Shown one piece after another: positions 14,875 to 23,494 of a stretch of 38,823 nucleotides of DNA. Position numbers and translations under genes: made by a program. The stretch lies in IMG/VR virus record IMGVR_UViG_3300027782_005306, positions 1 through 38,823 of that record, one strand, 5' to 3'. The notes beneath the pieces are model-generated. The model saw nothing but the letters and a program-made list of their open reading frames with translations. It did no database searches and was not told the DNA's origin. The DNA comes from a virus. Numbering within the stretch: the first letter of the stretch is position 1; every line of letters starts with the position of its first letter.

Positions 14875-15023
14875 TAACTTGGAATCATGTGTGGAATATA
14901 AGGAACGTTACGTGGACCGTGACGTTGTTCGAATAGTTTCTTTGCTTCTTGTGCGTTTGGTGCAAACACCCGATCTTTAGTTTCACCTGTGGGTGTCTTT
15001 ACAGTTGTTTCATACATGGGCAT
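14874..15023 (-). CDS. 49-aa conserved small phage protein
   Basis: 49 codons: MPMYETTVKTPTGETKDRVF, then APNAQEAKKLFEQRHGPRNV and PYIPHMIPS. The pattern (beta strand, then an AxxAEEAKxLFEQxxGPRNVP helix) is typical of a small phage protein family I recall next to gp44-like genes. It begins 2 nt after the stop of the co-chaperonin gene and its TAA shares an A with the next ATG. An in-frame ATG at 15017 could also serve as start. Function unknown. Confidence 0.75.
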   Translation of the reverse strand: MPMYETTVKTPTGETKDRVFAPNAQEAKKLFEQRHGPRNVPYIPHMIPS

Positions 15024-15025
15024 GA

Positions 15026-15427
15026 TTAGTCTCTAGTTTGTTTAGGAACGTGAACCGCATCACTCATAGTATCATCCTGTGGACGTTCTTCGCTGTCAGA
15101 AATTAAAAGTATATCTTTGGGATCGATTTTGCGTATGGTTCGTTTGTGTTCAGTCTGACCGTCATCAATATCAATACCGCGTGTCCAACGTCCGTGTGCC
15201 ACACAGATCCATTGGCCTACTGTAACATCCTTTTGGTCTTTGCCTACAGCATACACACGACCCCAACGTGGACGGATACCCAAACTGGTACCGTTGTCGT
15301 TGGGCAGTATCAATCCACTCTGGGTGATACGGGTATCAAACTCCATGTCTGCTACCAACACATTGTCGTGTAAGGCTTTGATCTGTTTTTGGGTAATTTG
15401 ATGTGGTGCAAATGCTGCTTTGGTCAT
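15026..15427 (-). CDS. GroES/gp31-like co-chaperonin
   Basis: 133 residues. The GroES beta-barrel pattern is visible: KALHDNVLVADMEFDTRITQ, SGLILPNDNG (mobile-loop region), GRVYAVGKDQKDVTVGQWIC and a final RTIRKIDPKDILLI strand. It is longer than GroES (about 97), with an N-terminal extension and an acidic tail, as in T4 gp31 and cyanophage relatives that cap host GroEL so that the major capsid protein can fold. AGAGGA ribosome site 5 nt before the ATG. Lies in the replication operon, 8 nt after the upstream gene. Confidence 0.88.
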   Translation of the reverse strand: MTKAAFAPHQITQKQIKALHDNVLVADMEFDTRITQSGLILPNDNGTSLGIRPRWGRVYAVGKDQKDVTVGQWICVAHGRWTRGIDIDDGQTEHKRTIRKIDPKDILLISDSEERPQDDTMSDAVHVPKQTRD

Positions 15428-15435
15428 AGGTCCTC

Positions 15436-15918
15436 TTAGATTTTTCTTAAGCCGTGTGCTTGTTGTTGTTGGCGACGTGTTTTTTCTAATTCTTGTTTGA
15501 CTTCTCTTTGACGGGCAATTGCCGCTGCTAACCCACCTTCGGGGATTTTACTTGGCGTGGCCACAACGTTCTGTAACGGTGGGTGTGCTACTACATGAGG
15601 TGTTTCTTCTTGTGGCGCAATCTCATGATGGTGATGTTGATGCTCTGTAGAAGATTGTTCTTCTGCTTGTGCCCGTTTAGCTCTTTTAGCTTTATTAACA
15701 CTGGTGTGTACCGGGTTATCTGACACATTAGTAGCACGAGCATTTTGACGTTGAATTTGTCGTGGCTTGGTTTCGATCACACGATTATTGTTGTCTAATT
15801 TGTCACCGCGAGCATTTACTTTCATGTTGCCAACTGCTCGAACAGTTTCGTTCTGCAACATGATAGTGCCTAGGTCAATTGATTTGCCTTGTGCAGATCT
15901 ATAAATTTTGCTGGTCAT
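15436..15918 (-). CDS. conserved phage protein with disordered, His-rich middle
   Basis: 160 residues. The N terminus MTSKIYRSAQGKSIDLGTIM, then NETVRAVGNMKVNARGDKLD, is a pattern I recall from T4-like aquatic phages. The middle is low complexity, with EHQHHHHEI and Pro-rich stretches, and the C terminus is a basic helix rich in Gln and Arg (EKTRRQQQQ). Composition suggests an internal virion or scaffold-like protein; not proven. AGAGGA ribosome site, with a late promoter TAAATA 22 nt before the ATG, fits late expression. Confidence 0.75.
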   Translation of the reverse strand: MTSKIYRSAQGKSIDLGTIMLQNETVRAVGNMKVNARGDKLDNNNRVIETKPRQIQRQNARATNVSDNPVHTSVNKAKRAKRAQAEEQSSTEHQHHHHEIAPQEETPHVVAHPPLQNVVATPSKIPEGGLAAAIARQREVKQELEKTRRQQQQAHGLRKI

Positions 15919-15940
15919 AAGTGTTTCCTCTATTGTGCTG

Positions 15941-15946
15941 TATTTA
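15941..15946 (-). promoter_or_regulatory. T4-type late promoter overlapping a stop codon
   Basis: TAAATA (15946-15941), 22 nt before ATG 15918. The first three bases are the TAA stop of the DnaE-like gene upstream. Confidence 0.55.
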
Positions 15947-16456
15947 ACGTAAGAATTCAGCCACGTTTAAATTATAATGTAGGCTGTCAATCCTGTGTAC
16001 ATCCAATTTGTACAGTACGTAGCTGGCTACGCTAGATCCTCTTCCAACTCCCCAAATCACATTATTTTGTTTCATAACGTCAACTAGATATTTTAAATAT
16101 TTTAGAAGATCAAATAAATTTCGTTCTTGATACAACAACAATTCTGCACCACAGCGTTGTAATTCTGCTTCGGTCGTACACAACTCTAAAATATGTTGGG
16201 CAATATCTAATTGTTTATATTCGTCGGGCATGTGCCAATTAGCTTGTTGTTGAGCATGCCATTCCGGTACTGATACGGTGTGAAATCGTTCGTGTTGGAG
16301 TCCGGGTACTGGATCTAACCCGTCGGGTATGCGGGCGAGATCTACTGTGCCGTCTACGATCATGCCGTCAAGTACAGTTAACTCGCGACCTTGCATGACA
16401 AGATCCATTACGTCTGTTTCAGCAAAGACTAGTTCACCAAACTTATTTTGTTTCAT
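15944..16456 (-). CDS. DnaE-like fragment protein (GRGSS segment of DNA polymerase III alpha)
   Basis: 170 residues from ATG 16456. The last 40 residues (VIWGVGRGSSVASYVLYKL, then DVHRIDSLHYNLNVAEFLR) closely match the bacterial DnaE/PolC segment GPGRGSGAGSLVAYAL...DPLxxxLLFERFL that lies just before the catalytic PDFDxD motif. The protein stops exactly there, so the catalytic aspartates are absent. The first 120 residues contain YKQLDIAQHILELCTTEAEL and ERNLFDLLKYLKYLV helices, also DnaE-like. It is therefore a stand-alone non-catalytic piece. From memory such proteins recur in T4-like cyanophages. It overlaps the upstream gene by 14 nt. Confidence 0.72.
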   Translation of the reverse strand: MKQNKFGELVFAETDVMDLVMQGRELTVLDGMIVDGTVDLARIPDGLDPVPGLQHERFHTVSVPEWHAQQQANWHMPDEYKQLDIAQHILELCTTEAELQRCGAELLLYQERNLFDLLKYLKYLVDVMKQNNVIWGVGRGSSVASYVLYKLDVHRIDSLHYNLNVAEFLR

Positions 16457-17063
16457 TGGGTTGTTTAAAGTCTGCAAATACTACAATATTACCGGTTTCG
16501 TTAGATACAGGCTCATCTGTTGCTACATCAACCCAGGCCATTTCAAGATCTCTCCAGGATGTACCGGATGGCATGGATACTATTTTTTCAGATTCTACAG
16601 GTACAATGTCGCTGTGTATTAAATCTGGAGTGGTCCACCAACCTGGTTGAACATATCCCAAGGTGTTTTCAAAATCACTGTGTAGGTAAGTCATATTTTC
16701 ACCTAGGCCGCTGGCTATTTCAGTTTCCATTATGATCATGCGATCTTCAGTAATAGCATTGAGTTTGTAGTATAGCATGATCCCTATAAGCTGATCGACC
16801 GGATCTCCGGGCATGGTAGTTATATCAAGTCCAGCATGTGCAAACTGACCGCACTGGTCTTCTAGATTTTTATTGATAAAAATAGTACTATCAAGTTGAG
16901 AGTAGATAAAATATTTAATGCGTTCAAGCGAGGTATTTTGGTCTGCACTGTTTTCGCAATTTGTGGTCATCCACAGTCTGAGACTGTAGTTGTTCATTCT
17001 TAACTTGTTGTCGTGATAAACACCTGCGGTAAATCCCATGTCGTACTTGAGTCGCACATTCAT
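16443..17063 (-). CDS. conserved phage protein, function unknown
   Basis: 206 residues. Begins MNVRLKYDMGFTAGVYHDNK; contains NTSLERIKYFIYSQLDSTIF, MPGDPVDQLIGIMLYYKLNA and SWRDLEMAWVDV near a DEPVSNETGN segment. Mixed alpha/beta, soluble, no signal peptide. ATGA overlap with the 72-aa gene upstream (17060-17063), and a 14-nt overlap with the DnaE-like gene downstream, make these three a coupled unit. The unit is known to me from cyanophage genomes only as conserved unknowns. Function not assigned. Confidence 0.75.
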   Translation of the reverse strand: MNVRLKYDMGFTAGVYHDNKLRMNNYSLRLWMTTNCENSADQNTSLERIKYFIYSQLDSTIFINKNLEDQCGQFAHAGLDITTMPGDPVDQLIGIMLYYKLNAITEDRMIIMETEIASGLGENMTYLHSDFENTLGYVQPGWWTTPDLIHSDIVPVESEKIVSMPSGTSWRDLEMAWVDVATDEPVSNETGNIVVFADFKQPNETK

Positions 17064-17278
17064 GAAATATCAATGACCTCGTCAAATGGTGTACTGGATC
17101 CACGTAATCGATCATTGTATTTGTTCTGATAACTTTCCAGAGCCATCCTTAATTGATTGCACAAGTGGGCATTGCCAGTACGATAGGCTATGCCTAACTT
17201 TTTATTCAGTTCACTGATTTTTTCTTGCAGTTGTTCCGCAGTAAGATCGTCTAGATTGGCAATTAACGGATGTTCCAT
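17060..17278 (-). CDS. 72-aa conserved helical phage protein
   Basis: 72 residues: MEHPLIANLDDLTAEQLQEK, ISELNKKLGIAYRTGNAHLC and NQLRMALESYQNKYNDRLRG, then a short acidic tail. It is a predicted two-helix protein with coiled-coil character, a family I recall from T4-like phages of picocyanobacteria. A TACAAT box ends 6 nt before ATG 17278 with TTGACT 17 nt further upstream, and there is no Shine-Dalgarno, so the mRNA is probably leaderless. First gene of the long operon running down to the SDR gene. Confidence 0.78.
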   Translation of the reverse strand: MEHPLIANLDDLTAEQLQEKISELNKKLGIAYRTGNAHLCNQLRMALESYQNKYNDRLRGSSTPFDEVIDIS

Positions 17279-17284
17279 ATACTA

Positions 17285-17313
17285 ATTGTATATGATTACG
17301 AGAGCAAAGTCAA
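17285..17313 (-). promoter_or_regulatory. sigma70-type promoter giving a leaderless message
   Basis: TTGACT (17313-17308), 17-nt spacer, TACAAT (17290-17285), then 6 nt to ATG 17278. It heads the operon that includes the clamp loader. Confidence 0.75.
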
Positions 17314-17322
17314 CAGATTTGG

Positions 17323-18207
17323 TTAGGCAAATACTGCGCCGTTGTTACCAATACAGAACCATTTTGCGTTGATGTATTGTAATGTACAAGCTTCACCGGT
17401 CGCATTAAATGTAATGGTACCGGATCCGGATGACTTCCAACCAGCATTGGCCACGGTGATTACCATATCTCCAGATTGTTGATACATGGCAAAAGTTTTG
17501 ATCTGCCCACTTACACCTGCGGCCAAAGTGGCTGTGCTGGCAGTGACTGTACTAAAATAACTAGTGGTTAATGCCAAATTGGCTGCGCCAGTATCAGCTA
17601 AGTTTTCGATACTGTTGTTGAAAGGTTGGATCTGTTTGTTAACTTCGCTGACAGTAACGGTAGTTCCACCGTTGGAAGTTGTAAATGTGAAACTATAAAC
17701 TCCAGTTGATGAAAAACTAATAGTGTTGGTTGATGTATTCAATCCTTGGATACCGCGGGCATTGACCGAAACTGCGCCAGGCAATACCAGTGTATGGGCC
17801 ACACTAGCCACAGTAACTTGTACTGTGACCAGGGCCGCTACACCAGCAGCAGGAAAATTGCTAAAGGCCAGTGCCACAGCACCATTGGTAGTCAGTGTTT
17901 GAAAACTACCCAGAGCATAATTGACAGTATTTGTTCCACTGACAGTACCAAGAGATACCACTGTTTCGCTCATGTTTTGCAATTGGGCATTGCTCAAAAT
18001 TGAACCCTGCATGTTGTTGTCTAATGTAGTGCCAGTCAATGCGGCTTTGAGTACTGCTTTGTTTTGCAGGTCAGTAATTTCATTGGCCGCATACTCAAAA
18101 TTAGTAGACGTATTGGTAAAATTATCGCGAAATCCTTGCGAATTATTGTCTTGTCCGGCAACTGGGTAAGCACCGTCGATGTTGTTTGGGTTAATATTAC
18201 TTGTCAT
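17323..18207 (-). CDS. virion structural / tail-fibre-associated protein
   Basis: 294 residues. The N terminus, SNINPNNIDGAYPVAGQDNN followed by SQGFRDNFTNTSTNF, is a virion attachment region I recall from cyanophage structural proteins. The rest is Thr/Ser/Ala/Val-rich beta structure (VTVQVTVASVAHTLVLPGAV, STGVYSFTFTTSNGGTTVTV), ending in an aromatic globular cap (CTLQYINAKWFCIGNNGAVF). It is probably a trimeric fibre or baseplate-associated protein. TAGGAA ribosome site and late promoter 22 nt upstream of the ATG. Last gene of the tail-fibre block. Confidence 0.75.
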   Translation of the reverse strand: MTSNINPNNIDGAYPVAGQDNNSQGFRDNFTNTSTNFEYAANEITDLQNKAVLKAALTGTTLDNNMQGSILSNAQLQNMSETVVSLGTVSGTNTVNYALGSFQTLTTNGAVALAFSNFPAAGVAALVTVQVTVASVAHTLVLPGAVSVNARGIQGLNTSTNTISFSSTGVYSFTFTTSNGGTTVTVSEVNKQIQPFNNSIENLADTGAANLALTTSYFSTVTASTATLAAGVSGQIKTFAMYQQSGDMVITVANAGWKSSGSGTITFNATGEACTLQYINAKWFCIGNNGAVFA

Positions 18208-18229
18208 AGGTATTCCTAGGTTATAAAAG

Positions 18230-18236
18230 TATTTAT
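18230..18236 (-). promoter_or_regulatory. T4-type late promoter
   Basis: ATAAATA (18236-18230), 22 nt before ATG 18207 of the structural gene. Confidence 0.55.
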
Positions 18237-18262
18237 CTCGGAGTTTTCAAGCTAGACAAATC

Positions 18263-19588
18263 CTAGGCATAGTAACAAAGAGTCAAATAGCCCCCAGTGC
18301 CGGGTTGGCCACTGCTAACACCATTATTTGATCCAGTTGTGACAACGCCACCTGGGGGTACCAAATTGGTACCATTTTCACCAGAATAGGCTCCACTGTC
18401 CCCACTTGCTGTGACACCGCCTACCCCACCTCCACCAGCTGACGAAATCATTCTTGTATTCCAAATCATGTTGCCATTAGGATCGTATATTGCACCAGCA
18501 AACAAAGCAGGGCCACCATAGTTTATTGCCATTATAGTAATTGTATTTGGACCACCAAAATTAAAATTATTAAATCCACCAGATGGTGTAGGAGCACCTA
18601 TTGTTGGATACAGGAAAGTATCACTATTAATAGTTGGTGCACCATTTACAAACATTCTCATACCGTTATCAGCCGAGGCTTCAGCATAAAAAAGACCAGG
18701 AGAATAATTAACTGTTATTGTATAGTTTACCGTTACCCACTGGCCAACAGGACTCACAAAATCTGGGCTAATCCAAACTCCATATGTGTTTAAAAATCCG
18801 CAGTACACAGGATACGAGCCTGGATAAACTGTTGGAACAGGTGATACGAAGCTACCAATGCCAGGAGATCCGGCACCGCCTCCGCCACCTCCACCACCGT
18901 CACCACTTTTGGGTTGACCACCACCACCGTATACAGCATTGTTTGTTCCAGGACTATTATTGTTGGGTTTTCCACCGTTATAATATCCAGCACCACCGCC
19001 ACCGCCACCACCAGCAGCTACTAGTTCAACTGAATCATTTACAGCAAGAGTTGTTGCACCGCCACCTCCGCCGCCTGCACCGGATGATCCAGACCCGCCA
19101 GAGGCACCACCACGTCCTCCACTATATCCATTGGATGACTCACCGCCATTTCCAGGTGTAGCTATTGCACCATTTCGCCCGCCACCGCCACCGCCACCGA
19201 TACAAATTGACACAGTGTCACTGGGGTTTGCAGAAACATTTGCTGTGACGATTTGGCCAGCATAACCCGGATAACCCGAGGCACCAGCATCATCGCCTCC
19301 GGCACCGCCTCCACCACCCAGGGCAACTATCATTAAATTGCCTGTAAGGGTACTAGGTAAAGTTATATTAATGTCTGAGTTGTAAGTTGCACAAATTAGA
19401 TTAACTTGTGCTGCACCGTAAAAATCACTTAGGCTTATAGGGCCCGAGACAGGCACATTGGGAGCAAAATCATTGAAGTCAACATAAGCACCACCTTTAT
19501 AGTATTCGCCAAGGCTGGCTGGATTAGATCCGCCAAACTCAGTTTGAATATCAGTTAACGATATTGGACCAGAACTTGGTATTGCCAT
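18263..19588 (-). CDS. glycine-rich tail adhesin
   Basis: 441 residues. The N terminus MAIPSSGPISLTDIQTEFGG, repeated in part at about 49-60 (SGPISLSDFYGA), is a common phage tail-protein start. From about 85 on there are many poly-Gly runs (GGGGGAGG, GGGGGGG) separated by short variable segments, consistent with polyglycine-II sandwich adhesins such as the distal tips of T-even-like phages, where short loops determine receptor specificity. A non-Gly beta domain (about 260-375, with YPVYCGFLNTYGVW) is inserted. Gly codons are mostly GGT/GGC/GGA runs, giving a CCACCGCC-rich plus strand. TAATG overlap with the fibre gene upstream. Confidence 0.8.
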   Translation of the reverse strand: MAIPSSGPISLTDIQTEFGGSNPASLGEYYKGGAYVDFNDFAPNVPVSGPISLSDFYGAAQVNLICATYNSDINITLPSTLTGNLMIVALGGGGGAGGDDAGASGYPGYAGQIVTANVSANPSDTVSICIGGGGGGGRNGAIATPGNGGESSNGYSGGRGGASGGSGSSGAGGGGGGATTLAVNDSVELVAAGGGGGGGAGYYNGGKPNNNSPGTNNAVYGGGGQPKSGDGGGGGGGGAGSPGIGSFVSPVPTVYPGSYPVYCGFLNTYGVWISPDFVSPVGQWVTVNYTITVNYSPGLFYAEASADNGMRMFVNGAPTINSDTFLYPTIGAPTPSGGFNNFNFGGPNTITIMAINYGGPALFAGAIYDPNGNMIWNTRMISSAGGGGVGGVTASGDSGAYSGENGTNLVPPGGVVTTGSNNGVSSGQPGTGGYLTLCYYA

Positions 19589-20481
19589 TATAACGTTCCA
19601 AATGCAGTCACATCGCCAATGGTTGTAAAGTTACCAGCAGAATCAAGTTTGGCTATATTTGATCCGCTATGCTGAAAATACAAAACTCCGCCAAATTCTC
19701 TAATAGACCATGTTGTGGTTCCTACACTGGTTACAGAAATATTTCCACCCGTAATGTTTACATTGTTGGCATATTGATTAATTTGATTGCTTACAAACAC
19801 TGTAGTGGCCAACTGACTGTTGGCGGTGCCTGTTGGAGCTGTGGGTCCGGTGGCAAGTCCTGTTACTGCCAAAGTTTGAGAATTTACTCGGCCAAGTACA
19901 GCAAGAGTATTAGAATCTTTATCGTAGGTCAATCCACCAACAGCACCTACAACACCGCCAAGATTAAAGAAAACTTGAGTATTGGATCCTCCGGCACTAA
20001 TATTTCCTGTAATGTTTCCTAAAAAGTTTCCAACAAAATTTTCATCTGTTACAATATTGCCTGTGGCACTTATTATACCCTGGGCCGCAATATTTCCTGT
20101 AACACTTGCACTTCCAGATGCGGTTATATTGGTTGCTATCACATTAGCAAGAATGTTTCCACTTGTAATATTTCCGGTGGTAATTAATGCTCCAACAGTT
20201 ACCGTACCAAAAGCACTGATCGAACCACCCGTGGCAATATTGCCTACAGCAATATTACCGGTGGCACTGATAGAACCTGGGGTCCTTAGATTTCCACCAT
20301 TGATATTTCCACTGACTGATAAGGAAGTTAATGTGCCCACCGAAGTGATGTTGGCTTGCACAGCATTGATTACATTGCCTGCGGTATTGGCATACTGCGG
20401 ACTTACAGCAAAGTTGGCATCCAGCTGACTCAGCGGAATTGGGCTAGGTTCGTTACCGAATGTGTATGGAACTGTTGTCAT
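19588..20481 (-). CDS. tail fibre with repeated SATGNI-type motif
   Basis: 297 residues. After an N-terminal LSQLDANFAVSPQYAN attachment-like segment, the chain consists of short repeats around (S/T)xTGNI and xGNIxxG (SISATGNIAVGNI, GTVTVGALITTGNITSGNIL), typical of a beta-helical trimeric fibre shaft. SVGTLTSLSVSGNINGGN is nearly shared with the larger fibre gene at 23488-25047. The C-terminal part (LATTVFVSNQINQYANNVNI, then LYFQHSGSNIAKLDSAGNFT) may be the tip. No Shine-Dalgarno; CATAAATT directly precedes the ATG, 9 nt after the upstream stop. Confidence 0.8.
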   Translation of the reverse strand: MTTVPYTFGNEPSPIPLSQLDANFAVSPQYANTAGNVINAVQANITSVGTLTSLSVSGNINGGNLRTPGSISATGNIAVGNIATGGSISAFGTVTVGALITTGNITSGNILANVIATNITASGSASVTGNIAAQGIISATGNIVTDENFVGNFLGNITGNISAGGSNTQVFFNLGGVVGAVGGLTYDKDSNTLAVLGRVNSQTLAVTGLATGPTAPTGTANSQLATTVFVSNQINQYANNVNITGGNISVTSVGTTTWSIREFGGVLYFQHSGSNIAKLDSAGNFTTIGDVTAFGTL

Positions 20482-20490
20482 AATTTATGT

Positions 20491-22860
20491 CTATTCTAAA
20501 ATATTGATTTTGGGAAATACCAGATATTTATCGTATATTGTAGTGTTGGTGGTAGTACTGTTATCACTACTATACATATCTACAGGAGTAATAAATTGTA
20601 GGCTGCCGCCATCAAATATAGTTCCCGGAGGAGTACCGTAGGTCCAATTGACCAGAGTTTGAAGATTATCTTCCCAAGTTGTGATTACAAACGAATCATT
20701 GACCCAGGCGGCTTGTATATTCAAAGGATTTAGATCAAATGTAGTCAAGGTAGGTGGATGTGGAATCCACTGTTGATCTGCACGATTCCAGTTCTTGGTC
20801 AAGAAGTTGTCTAATTCGTAGCGATCTACTTTAAAATCTACCAGGTTAAGTGTTGCACCAAACTCGGTTTGAATATTATAGGCAATTTGCCCACTTTGCC
20901 CAGGGTTGGTATAGGCTATGACCCAGGCTGGTGTAAATCCTAAAACATTGCCATTAGCTTGTCGGCTCAACATCCACCTAGGTAACATATTACTGATCTG
21001 TCCTACCACATCAATAACTTGATCTCGCATGTTCTGCAGGCTGTTGGGATATACCGAATCAATCTCGGTTGAATCGTTAGCATTGAGTGGAAAGGGCAAG
21101 ACTACTTGTTTGCCAACACTAACCCCATCATTATTAACCAAATTATCTACGACTTCACTATATACCACTTCGTAAATTACATTTCCGGCGTCATCCAAGG
21201 CCTGGGCTGTTTTAATTTGACCCAGTACTAAGTTTTTCCAATAATGATTGAGATTCAAACTGGCCACATACTCATCTAAAGTGACAGCAGTAAGTCCATA
21301 AGCATGGTTATAGATCACCCGACGGGCAACACCAAAGTTGGGATCGTCACCTCGATAAATCAATGCAGGAGGAAAGATAGTTGGGTTCTGTAATAAACTG
21401 TTCAACAGGTCTCGATCGTTCTGTGGTGGCATGGCCTGTATATAGAGATTATCAAATGGCTCTTGATAACGTCTGACCACAGTGATTGAAAATGTTTTGT
21501 TGACACTGACTAACCCATTTACGCTAAATGCGTTAACTGTAAATATGGCCACCATGTCAAAGGTGGTTGGTTGATCTACGGTGTTAAGACCTACATCAAA
21601 TACTGTAGTGCCACCATCTAAAGCAAAAGTATCAAAGCTGACACGACCAGCAATGTGTCCAGATGTTAGCAGTTGAAGTCCCTGCGGTAGTCGACTATCG
21701 CTGCCAGAAGCTAATTGGTATGACAAAGATATGCCAGAAACATTGACGGCTTCCACATAAAAAGTACTAGTGGCCCCATTGTCAATCAATCCCAAACTGC
21801 TAGGATCCTTGGCTCGTTCAACAGCATCAGTTGGAGTCAGCCAAACTACGTCTGAATTTACTGGGCCGGTCACAGTTAAGCTAAATGCATACGGCTCGCT
21901 GTAATTTGTGGGGGTGTTAACTTCACGTACTATGAGATCAAATGAGTAGTCGTTGGACAATACGCCCTCATAAGGAACATAACCATACATCCAACCCGAA
22001 ATTGGATCAAGCGTCATTCCAGGAGGCAATGCAGTAATATTAATAAATTCAAATTCGTTGCCGGCAAAATCTAAACCTGTAAATTGAAACGCATAGAAAT
22101 TGTCGCTACGAGTAGAACCAATACTTCCGACAGGAGTGGTAATAATTGGCGGCTGTATTGGTGTAATGTCTGCGGTAATGTAAGTGTTATCAGCTGTGAC
22201 ATGAGTGTTGTCAGCCGTCATTAAAGCACGGGCATAGATTGAAAGACTAAAGGTTCTGACATCACTTGAAGTACCGTTGCTGACTCGAAGAGTAAACGAG
22301 TAAGTGGTCAAGGTTACTGTGGCATCCGGATTAGGAGTAATATAACCAGAAATTACACCGCTAGTAGACACAGTTAAGCCTGTGGGCAGGGCCCCAGCAA
22401 TCAAAGTGACTATGTCAGTGGCATACACATCTGGATCTGTATAATTTAAAGTTAAACCGCTAATCTGAGATCCATCAAAATAGGTACCAATAGTACCAGC
22501 TGGCGTAACCCAGGTTACTGTACTTTGTCCGGTAACCGTAAGTGAGAATGTGCGATCTGCTAATTTGTCAATCACGGTGACTCCGTTGATTACTCGTTCA
22601 GTATAAGCTCGTATTGCAAATTGACTAGTGGTATCAATACCCACACCCAACGGAACTCCTTGCACAGTGCTCGCGACCAATGGATTGCCAGACAGTATAC
22701 CAGTCTCATTGACTTGTATGCCTGGTGGCAGTCTACCGGCAATTACTCGATAGTACACATCGCTATTGGATGTGGCCACCAATGGAACAGTGTAGAACAC
22801 ACCTTCGGGTATGGTTCCTAATGTTCCTGCAGGAGTGACCCAACTTGGTATGGTAGACAT
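20491..22860 (-). CDS. large virion protein with putative Ig (He_PIG) repeats
   Basis: 789 residues. At least four repeats of about 100 residues carry the pattern WVTPAGT(L/I)GT ... LPPGIQV...TGILSG, as in putative-Ig/cadherin-like domains: at about 7-58, 115-175, 237-295 and 340-410. A short tandem repeat TADNTHVTADNTYITAD sits at about 215-231. The C-terminal 300 residues are a different, helix-containing domain (ERDLLNSLLQNP-like region near 500, RDQVIDVVGQISNMLPRWML). Long multi-domain proteins like this are baseplate or fibre components in cyanomyoviruses. Length and repeats suggest an extended exposed protein. Stop is 9 nt before the next fibre gene. Confidence 0.78.
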   Translation of the reverse strand: MSTIPSWVTPAGTLGTIPEGVFYTVPLVATSNSDVYYRVIAGRLPPGIQVNETGILSGNPLVASTVQGVPLGVGIDTTSQFAIRAYTERVINGVTVIDKLADRTFSLTVTGQSTVTWVTPAGTIGTYFDGSQISGLTLNYTDPDVYATDIVTLIAGALPTGLTVSTSGVISGYITPNPDATVTLTTYSFTLRVSNGTSSDVRTFSLSIYARALMTADNTHVTADNTYITADITPIQPPIITTPVGSIGSTRSDNFYAFQFTGLDFAGNEFEFINITALPPGMTLDPISGWMYGYVPYEGVLSNDYSFDLIVREVNTPTNYSEPYAFSLTVTGPVNSDVVWLTPTDAVERAKDPSSLGLIDNGATSTFYVEAVNVSGISLSYQLASGSDSRLPQGLQLLTSGHIAGRVSFDTFALDGGTTVFDVGLNTVDQPTTFDMVAIFTVNAFSVNGLVSVNKTFSITVVRRYQEPFDNLYIQAMPPQNDRDLLNSLLQNPTIFPPALIYRGDDPNFGVARRVIYNHAYGLTAVTLDEYVASLNLNHYWKNLVLGQIKTAQALDDAGNVIYEVVYSEVVDNLVNNDGVSVGKQVVLPFPLNANDSTEIDSVYPNSLQNMRDQVIDVVGQISNMLPRWMLSRQANGNVLGFTPAWVIAYTNPGQSGQIAYNIQTEFGATLNLVDFKVDRYELDNFLTKNWNRADQQWIPHPPTLTTFDLNPLNIQAAWVNDSFVITTWEDNLQTLVNWTYGTPPGTIFDGGSLQFITPVDMYSSDNSTTTNTTIYDKYLVFPKINILE

Positions 22861-22861
22861 G

Positions 22862-23464
22862 TTATATAATTACGGCTAGTATAACTTTTTCGTTATCTGT
22901 GTCATTAGATTCTAACGACTTAGCAAATATTGCCTGTGCATATTCACGACTACGCCCAACACTGACTGCTGCTCCAGCTGTAGTAGATGTAACTAAACTG
23001 TCACCTTTGGTTACCGGGCCAATCACTCGTACTGGCACTTTACCACGTAATGCTACAGGAAGGCCTGGTTCACCCGAGTTCATTAAATAGGCTGGACTCG
23101 TCGATATAACTCCAGCAACCCGTTCGTCGGCTGCTTCTGTAGTGACGGTAATTTCTTTTTCTCCGCCAAAAATCACAACGGTACCGGGTGTATATTCGGC
23201 GTCTGTCATATAGTTTTCTGCCAAGTCAGCGTAAAGTGCCGTGCTTGCTGTAGCGTATAGTGTGTTAAAATAAGAACTAGAACTACCAATATTGCCAGTG
23301 GCATTCGCTCCACCATTGAGAATCGAAGTACCGCCACCACTGTTGATAGTGATAGCATACACGTTTGATATATTGCTGCCAGTCAGATCTAAATTTTGAC
23401 CGCTCGGTAATTCTTGTATTTGACTACTACCGGTGTTTATAATTAAAGGGTACCAATTTGCCAT
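22862..23464 (-). CDS. tail-fibre protein with ADLAENY C-terminal domain
   Basis: 200 residues. The N-terminal 75 residues are fibre-like (SGSNISNVYAITINSGGGTS, ATGNIGSSSSYFNTLYA). From ALYADLAENYMTDAEYTPGT onward there is a compact domain with VAGVISTSPAYLMNSGEPGL and VRVIGPVTKGDSLVTSTTAG, widespread in phage fibres (Peptidase_G2/endosialidase-type region, often a folding or trimerisation domain). Late promoter TATATAAATA lies 20 nt before the ATG. It sits between the large Ig-repeat protein and the long fibre, as part of one late transcription unit. Confidence 0.8.
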   Translation of the reverse strand: MANWYPLIINTGSSQIQELPSGQNLDLTGSNISNVYAITINSGGGTSILNGGANATGNIGSSSSYFNTLYATASTALYADLAENYMTDAEYTPGTVVIFGGEKEITVTTEAADERVAGVISTSPAYLMNSGEPGLPVALRGKVPVRVIGPVTKGDSLVTSTTAGAAVSVGRSREYAQAIFAKSLESNDTDNEKVILAVII

Positions 23465-23484
23465 GTTATTTTTCCAATTTTAAA

Positions 23485-23494
23485 TATTTATATA
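23485..23494 (-). promoter_or_regulatory. T4-type late promoter, best match
   Basis: TATATAAATA (23494-23485), containing the complete TATAAATA consensus, 20 nt before ATG 23464. It lies over the stop region of the upstream fibre gene. Confidence 0.7.

Noticed and set aside
18784-19161. Long plus-strand open frame rich in His, Arg and Gln opposite the adhesin gene
   Set aside because: It is the mirror of Gly-codon repeats (CCACCGCC) in the real gene; no ribosome site and unnatural composition.
18850-19320. Repeated CCACC/CCGCC units that could suggest a satellite or CRISPR-like repeat
   Set aside because: Spacing is irregular and phased with codons; it is the coding sequence for poly-Gly.
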